Positions 15,449 through 23,094 of a stretch of DNA of 26,343 bases are shown here, in pieces; the first letter of the stretch is position 1, and each line of letters begins with the position of its first letter. Made by a program: the position numbers and the translations under genes. The notes under the pieces were generated by a model. It had not been told where the DNA came from and searched no databases. It worked only from the letters and a program-made list of their open reading frames with translations. Source of the DNA: Palsa-1188 sp050010575 (GTDB lineage: Bacteria; Bacillota; DSM-12270; Thermacetogeniales; Thermacetogeniaceae); assembly GCA_050010575.1 (NCBI GenBank), contig JBEKKU010000017.1:1-26343 (forward strand). The letters are read 5' to 3'.

Positions 15449-16714
15449 ATGGAGGATCGGGCAGACACCCGCGATAAAACTCCCGGCAAACCCACCGCTG
15501 TTAAGGCGGTCTCAGCCCTCAGGCACCGCAACTACCAGCTCTTCTTCGGCGGGCAACTGATCTCCCTGATCGGCACCTGGATGCAGAACATTGCTCAGGG
15601 CTGGTTGATCCTGGTGCTGACGAACTCCCCGTTTCTGCTGGGTCTGATCACCGCTGTCCAGTTTCTCCCCCTGCTGCTGTTCTCCCTGGTGGCCGGAGAG
15701 GTGGCTGACCGGGTGCCAAAGCGTCCGCTGCTGATCTTGACCCAGACCAGCATGATGATTTTCGCTCTGATCCTCGGCCTGCTGACCATGTTCGGAGTTG
15801 TCCGCTACTGGCACGTGCTGATCCTGGCCGCCCTGCTCGGCATCAGCAACGCCTTCGATACGCCGATCCGCCAGGCGTTCATTATAGAGATGGTAGGGAA
15901 AGAGGACTTGATGAACGCCATCACCCTGAACTCCTCGATGTTCAACGGCGCCCGGGTCATTGGCCCTGCCCTGGCCGGGCTGGCCATGGGCCGGTTGGGC
16001 ATCCCGGCCTGCTTCCTGCTCAACGCTGCCAGCTTCCTGGCCGTAATCGTCGGTCTGGCCCTGATGCGGCTCAAGAATCAGGTCTCAGCCCGGCCGGCCA
16101 ATAACATGATGTGGGAAAATATAGTAGAAGGCTTAAAATACATTCGCCACACGCCGATCATTTTGAATTCAGTGTTATCAATGGCTCTGCTCAGCACCTT
16201 CGCCATGAACTTCACGGTCCTGGTACCGGTGCTGGCCAGAATTAATCTGCACCAGCAGGCGGAGGGTTACGGTTTCCTGGCCTCCTCCATGGGCATCGGC
16301 GCCCTGTTAGGAGCGTTGCTCCTGGCCTGGATCAGCGGCCGCAGCCCCAAACGCTGGCTGCTGTATGCCGGTGGGGCCGGCCTCTGCTTCTTTCAATTGT
16401 TTCTGGCGGTCACCCGGCAGTTCGCCCTATCCTTTCTGCTGCTGTTCCTCACCGGCGTTTGCATGCTTATCTTTACCGCCCTGACTAACACCACGGTCCA
16501 GCTCAACGTCAAGGACCAACTGCGCGGCCGGGTAATGGGCGTGTATACTATCGTCTTCCTTGGCGTGACCCCGATCGGCAGCCTGCTCAGCGGCAGCCTC
16601 GCCCACATTCTGGGGGCGCCGGCCACTATCGCCATCGGAGCAGCCGTCGGCCTGGTCTGCCTGATGGTGATGATCTTCCGCGAGCGCCATCAGGCGCTGC
16701 GCTCCGCCACCTGA
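15449..16714 (+). CDS. MFS exporter, EntS/DHA3-like
   Basis: A 421-residue major facilitator with about 12 membrane segments. The N-terminal pattern is that of the DHA3/EntS group: ALRHRNYQLFFGGQLISLIG, then TWMQNIAQGWLILVLTNSPF and GEVADRVPKRPLLILTQ, the last being motif A between TM2 and TM3. FDTPIRQAFIIEMVGKEDL and NGARVIGPALAGL are also characteristic. These proteins export siderophores, macrolides and other small molecules by proton antiport. I start at ATG 15449, which is 7 nt from GTGAGG, rather than 15443, which is only 1 nt away. It is a single gene under its own promoter and converges with the methyltransferase gene, 23 bp away. The substrate cannot be inferred from the context. Confidence 0.88.
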   Translation: MEDRADTRDKTPGKPTAVKAVSALRHRNYQLFFGGQLISLIGTWMQNIAQGWLILVLTNSPFLLGLITAVQFLPLLLFSLVAGEVADRVPKRPLLILTQTSMMIFALILGLLTMFGVVRYWHVLILAALLGISNAFDTPIRQAFIIEMVGKEDLMNAITLNSSMFNGARVIGPALAGLAMGRLGIPACFLLNAASFLAVIVGLALMRLKNQVSARPANNMMWENIVEGLKYIRHTPIILNSVLSMALLSTFAMNFTVLVPVLARINLHQQAEGYGFLASSMGIGALLGALLLAWISGRSPKRWLLYAGGAGLCFFQLFLAVTRQFALSFLLLFLTGVCMLIFTALTNTTVQLNVKDQLRGRVMGVYTIVFLGVTPIGSLLSGSLAHILGAPATIAIGAAVGLVCLMVMIFRERHQALRSAT

Positions 16715-16737
16715 CTCCTCTTGTTACGAAGTTCGCT

Positions 16738-17826
16738 TCATCCGTTCAGGCAGAGGCTGGCCAACGCCTGCTCATTCTTGCCCGCTATCATCAATGCCGT
16801 ATCCGTCCTCAGCGGTATCAACTCTGTGGAGCAGAGATCCAGCCCGGCAAGCTGGGATCGTACCCAGGACGCCGGGAACAGCCTGCCGTTGTAAGTGTTG
16901 ATCAACATGTTGAGATCGAACAAGGCGGCCTTGACCGGGGAGTGTTCCGGCCAGAAATCGTGCACCAGCAACAGACCTCCGGGCTTGAGACAAGCGGCGC
17001 TTTTTGCCAACAATGGTGGCACTTCCTGCTCCGAATAGGCGTGCAGGACATTGGAGAGAATCACCAGGTCGAAACTATGATCAGAGACTGGCCAGGGTTC
17101 CAGGATATTGGCCGCACTGCAGGTTATCCGGTCAATGCAGCTCCTTGACTGCAGCAGTTCTCCGGCAAAGTCCAACACCTCGGGCAGGTCGATCAGGGTG
17201 GCCCGCAGTCCGGGATACTGTTCCAGAAAACCTGCTGCCATTGCCCCCGAGCCTGCGCCGACATCCAGAATCGCACCTGTATCCAAGACACCTTTGAAGA
17301 CCGGTACAATCTCCCGCGCCTTAACCCCGGCCACATTGTCCATCGCCCGGATGTACCGGCGCACCCGCCTGGCGAGTTGCTCATGCGGCTCCTCTGCCGC
17401 TGGATAAAGCACCCTGCCGCCAGCTTGCAAGCACCCCAATAGGCTCTGCCAGCCTACCGCCAGGTACTTGCGCCACAGGATAGAATCCCCCTGGTAGCCA
17501 TCACGTCCCTGAACCAGGTAAGTGGCAGACAGCTCTGAATTGGCGAACGCCGCTACGCCACCCCGGGATGATGGCGCTATACGCTCCAACAGCCCCAGGG
17601 CCCACAATACCTGGAGCCAGCGCTCGACACCCCCGGGGTCGAACGCCAAGGTGGCGGCGATGTCGCCGGCAGTCCTGCTGCCCGCAGCCAACAGGGTGAA
17701 CAGGTCCGTCTCCACCGCAGCAAAGAGCGTCTCCGAGAGCCAATAGGCACAGGCCAGGTCCTCCAGGTACTGGGGGCCGGGCTGCCCGGCCTCGCCACCC
17801 GCATGCATCCTTGATATCAGGCTCAT
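16738..17826 (-). CDS. SAM-dependent O-methyltransferase, BzaC-like candidate
   Basis: A 362-residue class I methyltransferase of the hydroxyneurosporene/plant-type O-methyltransferase group. About 20-110 is the winged-helix dimerisation domain (EDLACAYWLSETLFAAVETD). SAM motif I is ILDVGAGSGAMAAGF at about 186-200, the acidic loop LIDLPEVLDFA at about 211-221, then SFDLVILSNVLHAYSEQEVP and KPGGLLLVHDFWPE. The ATG overlaps the cobT stop as ATGA, so translation is probably coupled. In anaerobic benzimidazole synthesis, BzaC O-methylates 5-hydroxybenzimidazole and is encoded near cobT. Placement here argues for a lower-ligand methyltransferase, but family resemblance alone would also allow methylation of another hydroxyaromatic. 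No bzaF or bzaA/B is in the window. Confidence 0.8.
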   Translation of the reverse strand: MSLISRMHAGGEAGQPGPQYLEDLACAYWLSETLFAAVETDLFTLLAAGSRTAGDIAATLAFDPGGVERWLQVLWALGLLERIAPSSRGGVAAFANSELSATYLVQGRDGYQGDSILWRKYLAVGWQSLLGCLQAGGRVLYPAAEEPHEQLARRVRRYIRAMDNVAGVKAREIVPVFKGVLDTGAILDVGAGSGAMAAGFLEQYPGLRATLIDLPEVLDFAGELLQSRSCIDRITCSAANILEPWPVSDHSFDLVILSNVLHAYSEQEVPPLLAKSAACLKPGGLLLVHDFWPEHSPVKAALFDLNMLINTYNGRLFPASWVRSQLAGLDLCSTELIPLRTDTALMIAGKNEQALASLCLNG

Positions 17827-18914
17827 AACACGTGCAGTTCGCCAGTGTTTTTCGATACACCGGCACTGTCAAAAGTTGCCATATTCTTGATGATCCTGGT
17901 GGCCGCATCCACGATGTGCATCGCCAGCGCTCCTCCCGTCCCCTCGCCCAGACGCAGGTTCAGGTCCAACAACGGCTTCAGGCCGAGTTCGTCCAGCAGA
18001 TACTGGTGGCCATACTCCACTGAGCGGTGTGCCGCAATCATATAGTCGACGGATTGGGGCGCCAGCTTGCCGGCTAACAGCGCCCCGGCAGTGGAGATGA
18101 ACCCATCCACCACTACGGGTACCTTGTAGTAGGCGGCGCCTAAAATCACCCCGGCGATGCCCCCGATCTCGAAGCCGCCCACCTTCGCCAGCACGTCGAC
18201 CGGGTCGGCGGGATCCGGCCTGTTCACCTGCAGCGCCTTTTCGATCACCCTGACCTTGTTTTCCAGCGCCTCGTCAGTAATGCCGGTACCCCTACCGGTA
18301 ACCTTACTTGCCGGCAAACCGGAGATGGCGGCCAGAATGGCGCTGCTGGGGGTGGTGTTGCCGATCCCCATGTCCCCGGTGCCCACCAGTTCGGCCCCCT
18401 TATCGATAAGGTCGCCGACAATATTGATCCCGGCTTCCAGAGCCTGCACTGCCTGCTCCCTGGTCATGGCCGGACCCTTGGCCATGTTCTGGGTGCCAGG
18501 AGCCACCCTGGCAGAGACGATCTGGCCCTTGGCCACCATGTCGCTCAGATCGGCAGCCACGCCCATGTCCACCACCAGCACCCTGGCGCCGACTGCCTCG
18601 GCTAACACGTTGATCCCCGCCCCACCTGCCACGAAGTTGGCCACCATCTGGGGCGTCACCTCCTGGGGAAAGGCACTGACCCCCTCAGCCACCACGCCGT
18701 GGTCGCCGGCCATGGTAATGATCACCTTGTTGGCGACCGAGGGTTTCAAGGTCTGCTTGATCGCCGCCAACTGCTCCGCCAGCAACAGCAGGTCACCCAG
18801 GCTGCCGGGGGGGATTGCCAGGTTGACCAGGTAGTCTTTCGCCTTCTGGCGCCATGCCTGGCTCGCCGGCTCAATGCCGGCGATCACGTCTTGCAACTTC
18901 ACATCCATCTGCAT
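17823..18914 (-). CDS. cobT: Nicotinate-nucleotide:dimethylbenzimidazole phosphoribosyltransferase
   Basis: CobT transfers ribose phosphate from nicotinate mononucleotide to a benzimidazole or related base, giving the alpha-ribazole phosphate that becomes the cobamide lower ligand. The length of 363 residues is typical. Motifs include PPGSLGDLLLLAEQLA (about 35-50), MAGDHGVVAEGVSAFPQEVT (about 68-87), GTGDMGIGNTTPSSA (about 178-192) and LRLGEGTGGALAM (about 320-332), where Glu324 matches the catalytic base. It is intact. The start at 18914 follows AAAGGGGGCA; the ATG two codons on is an alternative. It is 95 bp downstream of the NCS1 permease with no terminator between, so it should share the cobalamin-riboswitch transcript, and it overlaps the O-methyltransferase gene by 4 bp. 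Confidence 0.96.
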   Translation of the reverse strand: MQMDVKLQDVIAGIEPASQAWRQKAKDYLVNLAIPPGSLGDLLLLAEQLAAIKQTLKPSVANKVIITMAGDHGVVAEGVSAFPQEVTPQMVANFVAGGAGINVLAEAVGARVLVVDMGVAADLSDMVAKGQIVSARVAPGTQNMAKGPAMTREQAVQALEAGINIVGDLIDKGAELVGTGDMGIGNTTPSSAILAAISGLPASKVTGRGTGITDEALENKVRVIEKALQVNRPDPADPVDVLAKVGGFEIGGIAGVILGAAYYKVPVVVDGFISTAGALLAGKLAPQSVDYMIAAHRSVEYGHQYLLDELGLKPLLDLNLRLGEGTGGALAMHIVDAATRIIKNMATFDSAGVSKNTGELHVL

Positions 18915-19009
18915 TGCCCCCTTTAAGATAACTTAACTAATATTGATCACGGAACTTCATTTGGGAACCTCGCCTTGACGTTTGTATAGCAGCTTGCAGA
19001 GCGGCCGCA

Positions 19010-20407
19010 TCAGCACTCCAGCACCTGTTCAGGCACAGTTTCAGCGGTTGATGGCACCCCTTGGACTGTACGGGCAGGGACAACGGCATCAGCTTTGAGC
19101 ACAATTACCGCAACGAGGTAGATGGCAGCACTAACTACCATACTAAGCCAGTAGCTGATATCGGCCCCACCCAGATAGACAGCCAAGGGGCCGGTATACA
19201 ATACTGAACTCATGAATGGTATCGAGACCGCCACTCCGCAGATGAAGGCCAGGATGCCGGCCCAACCGTTGCGTCCATTTGAATTGCCAGGCGATGTACG
19301 GAAATAGAAGTAATCGCACAGTACCACCCCCAGCCAGGGAGCGATCCAGTATGAGAGCAGCAACAGAAAATTCTTGTAGGTATCGGCCAGTTCAAAGCCC
19401 CTGAAGGAGATGAGCAGCGCCCCCAGGACGCCGGTCAGCAGCACCGAGGCCCAGCGCCGGATCGGGATGCCCATCGCCAGGGCGGCCAGCCCGCTGCTGT
19501 AGATGGCCATGACGTTATTCGGCAGGATGCTGAGGATAACGGTGATCAGTGCCGGGACTGTGAAGATACCCATCAGGCGCACGAAGAAATCCATCGGGCC
19601 CACCTGCTGTCCAAGGGTGGCGGTTAGGGCGCCCAGGATCTCCAGCCAGACGCAGACTGACAGGCTGCCCAGGTAGGAAGTCAGCCAGATCCGCTTCTTT
19701 GATGTCCGCTCGGGAAAATACCGGGAGTAATCGGCCCCGACCGGGCAGTAGCTGATCTGGTAGGAGAAGGCCAGGGCGATACCGAGCACGAACAAACCGG
19801 CCTGCCAACCAGAGGCGGGGGCGGCAGTCGCCTGGCCGGCGATCATGGGCAGGCTGTGCACAGTGATCACCGTCATGCCCACAAACAGAATGCCCATCAG
19901 GATCGACATCCAGTGGGCGAAGGAATGGATGAAGTTATAACCGAACAGGGCGACCAGTAGCGTGACCGCCGTGATCAGCAGTAACGATACATGGTATCCA
20001 AGCGGCAACAGCTTCTGCATGGCCATCACTGCCAGGACAAGGTTGACGGCCAACCAGCCAAGGTTGTTCAACAAATTGATAAAAGCCAGCCCCACAATGC
20101 CAGCCTTGCCAAAAGAGCGCCTGCTGGCCGGGATCAACGGCTGGCTCAGGACGGGACCGACAGCCGAGGTCAATCCGACAAACGCCGCCCCCGTCAGGTT
20201 GCCAATGACGATCGCCAGAATTGCATACTTGAGAGACAGGCCTAGCTCCACTCCCAGGAAGCCGGTGAACCAGGTCACCACGTTGAGGCTGATGGCAAAC
20301 CAGAAGGTAAACATCTGGCCGGGGTGACCGTGCCGCTCCTGCTCCGGGATCGGGTCGATCCCAAACGGTTCTACCTCCAAGACTTTTTCCCGATACGTCG
20401 CCGACAT
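19010..20407 (-). CDS. NCS1-family nucleobase permease under B12 control
   Basis: A 465-residue permease with about 12 membrane segments. The start region GIDPIPEQERHGHPGQMFTF followed by WFAISLNVVTWFTGF is the NCS1 signature (cytosine, purine, hydroxymethylpyrimidine and related base transporters, CodB/CytX-like). The conserved GWLAVN and SYCPVGADYSRYFP segments are present. I start at ATG 20407, 7 nt after GGAGGA; the 20 upstream codons overlap the riboswitch terminator and are not protein-like. The gene follows a cobalamin riboswitch and precedes cobT and the O-methyltransferase. From that I infer import of a lower-ligand base such as a benzimidazole or purine. The sequence itself only supports a heteroaromatic-base transporter, and thiamine-precursor transport is the main alternative. 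Confidence 0.9.
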   Translation of the reverse strand: MSATYREKVLEVEPFGIDPIPEQERHGHPGQMFTFWFAISLNVVTWFTGFLGVELGLSLKYAILAIVIGNLTGAAFVGLTSAVGPVLSQPLIPASRRSFGKAGIVGLAFINLLNNLGWLAVNLVLAVMAMQKLLPLGYHVSLLLITAVTLLVALFGYNFIHSFAHWMSILMGILFVGMTVITVHSLPMIAGQATAAPASGWQAGLFVLGIALAFSYQISYCPVGADYSRYFPERTSKKRIWLTSYLGSLSVCVWLEILGALTATLGQQVGPMDFFVRLMGIFTVPALITVILSILPNNVMAIYSSGLAALAMGIPIRRWASVLLTGVLGALLISFRGFELADTYKNFLLLLSYWIAPWLGVVLCDYFYFRTSPGNSNGRNGWAGILAFICGVAVSIPFMSSVLYTGPLAVYLGGADISYWLSMVVSAAIYLVAVIVLKADAVVPARTVQGVPSTAETVPEQVLEC

Positions 20408-20452
20408 CTTGCAATCCTCCCATGATATTTTGTAGCAGAGGAGAGCGGGGGT

Positions 20453-20487
20453 AAAACAAAAGCCCACGCCTCAATTGAGCGTGGACT
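20453..20487 (-). terminator. Riboswitch-associated terminator
   Basis: Read on the minus strand, AGTCCACGC and GCGTGGGCT pair over 9 bp (one G.U), with an inner CTCAATTGAG that closes further, followed by TTTTGTTTT. It lies between the cobalamin aptamer and the permease ribosome site, exactly where an expression platform belongs, so B12 would probably terminate transcription here. Confidence 0.85.
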
Positions 20488-20535
20488 TTACCTTCATCCA
20501 TGCTTCCGCCGTCTCTGCCCGGGACGGCATCTGGA

Positions 20536-20684
20536 TTCTTCAGGCAGGTCTCCTGGCTAGGCTCATCGCGGCTGCCCCTTCCCCCGTTGCCGGAGTGGCA
20601 CTGGCAGCAGCTCGCCCTCACAGTGGCGGGTCCGCCCGGGAATTGCACCCGGTTCCCTATTCTCCCCTACGGGCACCTGAAGAA
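20536..20684 (-). promoter_or_regulatory. Cobalamin riboswitch
   Basis: On the minus strand the element opens with TTCTTCAGG, closed by CCTGAAGAA at its other end (P1). It contains AACCGGGTGCAATTCCCGGG, then GCGGACCCGCCACTGTGAGG, the highly conserved AdoCbl core, and ends in AGCCAGGAGACCTGCCTG, the B12 box. All classical cobalamin aptamer landmarks are present in order. The downstream terminator at 20453-20487 completes an off-switch controlling the permease-cobT-methyltransferase operon. Confidence 0.96.
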
Positions 20685-20788
20685 CTTTTATTATGCTTGC
20701 CTTACTAAAATATAATTAGGCGTTGCCGCCAGATCTCCTGCTTCTAAAAGTCCACCCCGCTAAAAAAATAGAGCCGAGACCTTAAAAA

Positions 20789-20823
20789 GCAAAAACCAGG
20801 GTATATAAAACCCCGGTTTTTGC
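20789..20823. terminator. Bidirectional intrinsic terminator
   Basis: GCAAAAACCAGGG (20789-20801) pairs with CCCCGGTTTTTGC (20811-20823) with one mismatch. Minus-strand transcripts then enter TTTTTGCTTTTT; the plus strand ends in TTTTT. It would end transcription from the alcohol dehydrogenase remnant/SDR side before the cobalamin operon. Confidence 0.75.
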
Positions 20824-20842
20824 GGAGGTGTATTTGGCCTCA

Positions 20843-20905
20843 GAAACAATTGCTCCCGACAATTGTTTCGATGGCTATTGTAGCGTGTAGCAGTTACGCT
20901 ACAAT
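20843..20905. repeat. Two adjacent perfect 10-bp hairpins
   Basis: First: GAAACAATTG (20843-20852) with CAATTGTTTC (20860-20869), 7-nt loop. Second: ATTGTAGCGT (20877-20886) with ACGCTACAAT (20896-20905), 9-nt loop. Both lie just after the stop of the alcohol dehydrogenase remnant and before the terminator at 20789-20823. Neither has a U tract. Confidence 0.8.
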
Positions 20906-20906
20906 C

Positions 20907-21075
20907 TTATTTTTCCCACGGGGTGACTAGCCATTTGAGGCAGCCATCTTTCTTGCCGCCAAAGATATCATACCCGCGCATGATATCGTTTAACGGGGCC
21001 TTGTGAGTGCACAAGAAATTGGTATTGATCTTTCCGGCCTGGATCAGCCTGATAGGTTTGTTTTTAGCCTGCAGT
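20907..21075 (-). pseudogene. 3' remnant of a zinc-type alcohol dehydrogenase gene
   Basis: The last ~54 codons of a medium-chain, zinc-dependent alcohol dehydrogenase remain: IRLIQAGKINTNFLCTH, then APLNDIMRGYDIFGGKKDGC and LKWLVTPWEK, matching the family's usual C-terminal pattern (L-I-x-x-G-K-I-D-T ... T-H ... Y-x-x-F ... K-V-V-V-x-P). The catalytic and cofactor domains are missing. Homology begins almost exactly at the stop codon of the SDR gene (21064-21066). The remnant has no ribosome site or credible start. Codons are intact with no internal stops, suggesting recent truncation. Its placement implies that the SDR gene arrived by recombination into an alcohol dehydrogenase locus. Confidence 0.8.
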
Positions 21076-21993
21076 ATAACCCCCGTCAATGACTAATTTT
21101 TGACCTGTCACAAAGGATGCTTCCTCTGACATTAAGAATACTGCAGGCTTAGCAATTTCAGCAGGAACTCCCATGCGACCACCAAATTTACCACGAGGAA
21201 CGATTTCTTTATCTTTTACAGGGTCATTACTTAATGGGTGTAATGCTGCTAATTGAGAAAAGTCAAATGCGTCTGTTGCCAATGAATCTTTAGCTGCCAA
21301 ATCATTTTTATCGGCAGCTACAGCTGCTTGGAATAATGGTGTCATAATATACCCTGGATTTACAGTATTTACACGTATACCATAATCTGCCAATTGCAGG
21401 GCTAATGCTTTTGATAAACCAACTACACCATGTTTACCCATTGTATATTGAATTAAATTGAAACGTTCAATTAAAACTTCACCTGTTTCTTGATTTACAA
21501 CTTTAGGACGACCAGCAACACCATGAATACTAGAAACCAGCACGATTGAACCTTTTATTCCATGTTTGATCATTAAACGAGAACCATATAATGCTGTATA
21601 AAATACTCCATCTTCATTAATACTTTGAATAAATTTACGAGATTTTAAAACTGCTTCTGGGTCTTTATCGAAATCTTCTGCAGTTACCACACCAGCATTA
21701 GCCAGTATTGCATCTACAACTCCATAAACCTTTTCTGTAATTTCAAATAAATTTTCAACATCTTTAGGTTTAGATACATCAGTGCGAACAAAAACTGCGT
21801 GTCCTTCACCGTATTTATCATTTAATTCCTTAACAAAAGCTTCACCTAGTTTGTCATTAATGTCGGACACAACTACCCCTCTTGCTCCTTCAGCTAATGC
21901 TTCACGAACTGTTGCTGACCCGATAGAGTCAAAACCAGGAATTGCTGAAACTGAACCTGTCACTACTACTACTTTGCCATCTAATTTACCCAT
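21064..21993 (-). CDS. Short-chain dehydrogenase/reductase (SDR), likely acquired
   Basis: A 309-residue SDR oxidoreductase. From the ATG at 21993 it begins MGKLDGKVVVVTG, then an unusually extended glycine-rich loop (SVSAIPGFDSIGSATV in place of the compact TGxxxGIG). NAG at about 103-105, the SSI serine at about 159, and the catalytic YTMGK (Tyr187, Lys191, counted from the upstream GTG) are present, as are VNPGYIMTP and a C-terminal VIDGGY. An insert before the active-site Tyr (RPKVVNQETGEVLIERFNLI) lengthens the protein. The ATG is preceded by AGAAAGGTGG; the GTG at 22005 overlaps that site. The gene is strikingly A+T-rich with A/T-ending codons, unlike its neighbours, and ends on an alcohol dehydrogenase remnant, so transfer is likely. 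The substrate is unknown. Confidence 0.88.
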   Translation of the reverse strand: MGKLDGKVVVVTGSVSAIPGFDSIGSATVREALAEGARGVVVSDINDKLGEAFVKELNDKYGEGHAVFVRTDVSKPKDVENLFEITEKVYGVVDAILANAGVVTAEDFDKDPEAVLKSRKFIQSINEDGVFYTALYGSRLMIKHGIKGSIVLVSSIHGVAGRPKVVNQETGEVLIERFNLIQYTMGKHGVVGLSKALALQLADYGIRVNTVNPGYIMTPLFQAAVAADKNDLAAKDSLATDAFDFSQLAALHPLSNDPVKDKEIVPRGKFGGRMGVPAEIAKPAVFLMSEEASFVTGQKLVIDGGYTAG

Positions 21994-22164
21994 TATAGAT
22001 TCCACCTTTCTAAAATTTTTTCTTTCGGGTATTTTTACTTACGATAGAGGAGTATTTCCTAATGGTTGGAGACTATGATCACCGTGAAATATACTCCCTG
22101 ATACAGGCTTAAAATTTAAAACTCTTTTGTTCTTATGGCATCCTTCCTCTCCCGGCAATTTTTC

Positions 22165-22450
22165 TTTTTCAGGATTTACGCCCATAAATCTCCTGAAAAA
22201 CCACCACCATACCCTAAGGGTTTTGTCCACGACCCTTAGGCTTATATGTTCACAGGAAACGCTCCTGATGAACACTAGGTTTATCCGATAGCTAACCGCC
22301 CCTAATACCCCGCTTCTGGAAAGCGGTAGAATAAAGGGCGCTAAGCTCCTGGATCGGCTCAACTAAGCACCAGATGGGGTTTTGACCCCACCTAATGCAA
22401 GTTTCGCCTTATCTAAAGCCACTCATCGGGTGTCCCTGGGATCGACCCTG
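22165..22450 (-). ncRNA. Structured leader RNA, element C (riboswitch-like, unassigned)
   Basis: This gene-free stretch upstream of the SDR gene is dense in stable stems: TGGGGT/ACCCCA (22375-22390), CCGCTT/AAGCGG (22310-22326), GTTCA-CAGGA/TCCTG-TGAAC (22248-22273), CCTAAGGGT/ACCCTTAGG (22213-22240) and TTTTTCAGG/CCTGAAAAA (22165-22200). On the minus strand its first ~35 nt (GGTCGATC, AGGGACACC, GGCTTTAGATAA) resemble the start of elements A and B, after which it diverges. It begins about 20 nt after the end of element A. The stretch 22006-22164 between it and the SDR start is A+T-rich leader without a recognised gene. I infer a larger relative of A/B acting in cis. No match to a known RNA class is asserted. 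Confidence 0.55.
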
Positions 22451-22470
22451 TTGATAAATACATGTAAAAA

Positions 22471-22598
22471 AATAAACCAATACTTTATGAACGATAGCCC
22501 GGTTGCATGAGCCCATGCCGACGAGCCAGATTCATAAAACATTGGTTTATCTGGAGCTACCCTGAGGTGTCTCCCTGATCGACCTGCTCTATATTATT
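22471..22598 (-). ncRNA. Structured RNA element A, copy 1 (riboswitch-like, unassigned)
   Basis: This 128-nt element aligns without gaps to 24421-24548 (111 of 128 identical by hand count). On the minus strand it reads AATAATATAG, GGTCGATC, AGGGAGACACCTCAGGGTAG, then a stem of about 20 bp (ATAAACCAATGTTTTATGAA against TTCATAAAGTATTGGTTTAT) enclosing a smaller GCATG/CATGC hairpin, and ends in TTTATTTTTTT like a terminator. Every imperfect pair in the long stem is a G.U on the minus strand but an A.C mismatch on the plus strand, which fixes the transcribed strand. It follows the DUF2294-like gene and precedes element C and the SDR gene. Confidence 0.7.
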
Positions 22599-22626
22599 AC
22601 CTATGCATTCAAGATGCTTGCTATGC

Positions 22627-23001
22627 CTATTCTGTCAAAGGGTGATCAAACACGATACAGTGCATCCAGAAGTTGTTTTCCGGTTCAATACAGAAGGAGT
22701 GGTGAATGGCCCTGGCTCGCACTCTTTCTTCAATAAAGGGAGTATTATCCTCTATATGTTGATTAACAACCTTAGTCCTTGATGCCCTAATGGTTTCTGC
22801 CCCATTAGGAGTCTGCACAATAAACTTTTCCGGCTCTGTCAGGTAGCCTTCCCCTCTGATAACCAGCATATCTTCGAATACGTTTATCTTTGTGTAATCT
22901 ACACCTCGGCCCAGGATACGTTTAAAATATTTGGAAATATAAATTTTTAATTCATGCTGTAATTCTTTTATTTCTTTATCGTTTAATTTTGCAATTGCCA
23001 T
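22627..23001 (-). CDS. DUF2294-like small protein
   Basis: A 124-residue cytoplasmic protein with no signal or membrane segment. The pattern LGRGVDYTKINVFEDMLVIR, then GEGYLTEPEKFIVQTPNGAE and an alternating helical stretch ending in a beta strand (MHCIVFDH), matches my recollection of the DUF2294 family (G-R-G-P ... V-x-I-x-x-D-M-L-V-x-R-L-x-G-x-L-T-x-x-E). Members are small proteins of unknown biochemical role that often occur near redox or metal-cofactor genes in Firmicutes. It is the last gene of the flavoprotein operon, 93 bp after its neighbour. The ATG follows AAAAAGGTATGGC. Confidence is good for the gene and moderate for the family. Confidence 0.75.
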   Translation of the reverse strand: MAIAKLNDKEIKELQHELKIYISKYFKRILGRGVDYTKINVFEDMLVIRGEGYLTEPEKFIVQTPNGAETIRASRTKVVNQHIEDNTPFIEERVRARAIHHSFCIEPENNFWMHCIVFDHPLTE

Positions 23002-23094
23002 TTTTAGCCATACCTTTTTATTGTGTCATGCTTTTTTACCTAACACTCCTGATTCTATGTAGAAGTGGGGATCGCTCAAAAATTTACCCTGGAG

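Noticed and set aside
16738..17826. Naming the methyltransferase bzaC outright
   Set aside because: Adjacency and overlap with cobT are suggestive, but the O-methyltransferase family is broad and no other bza gene is in the window, so the symbol was withheld.
22039..22362. 107-residue minus-strand frame upstream of the SDR gene
   Set aside because: It runs through several perfect hairpins of element C, has no ribosome site and no protein-like pattern; the region is better explained as structured leader RNA.
22165..22598. CRISPR array or insertion-sequence ends
   Set aside because: The repeats are two 128-nt copies 1.95 kb apart, not short regular repeats with spacers. No transposase, target duplication or terminal inverted repeat is present, and the strand-specific G.U pairing points to RNA.
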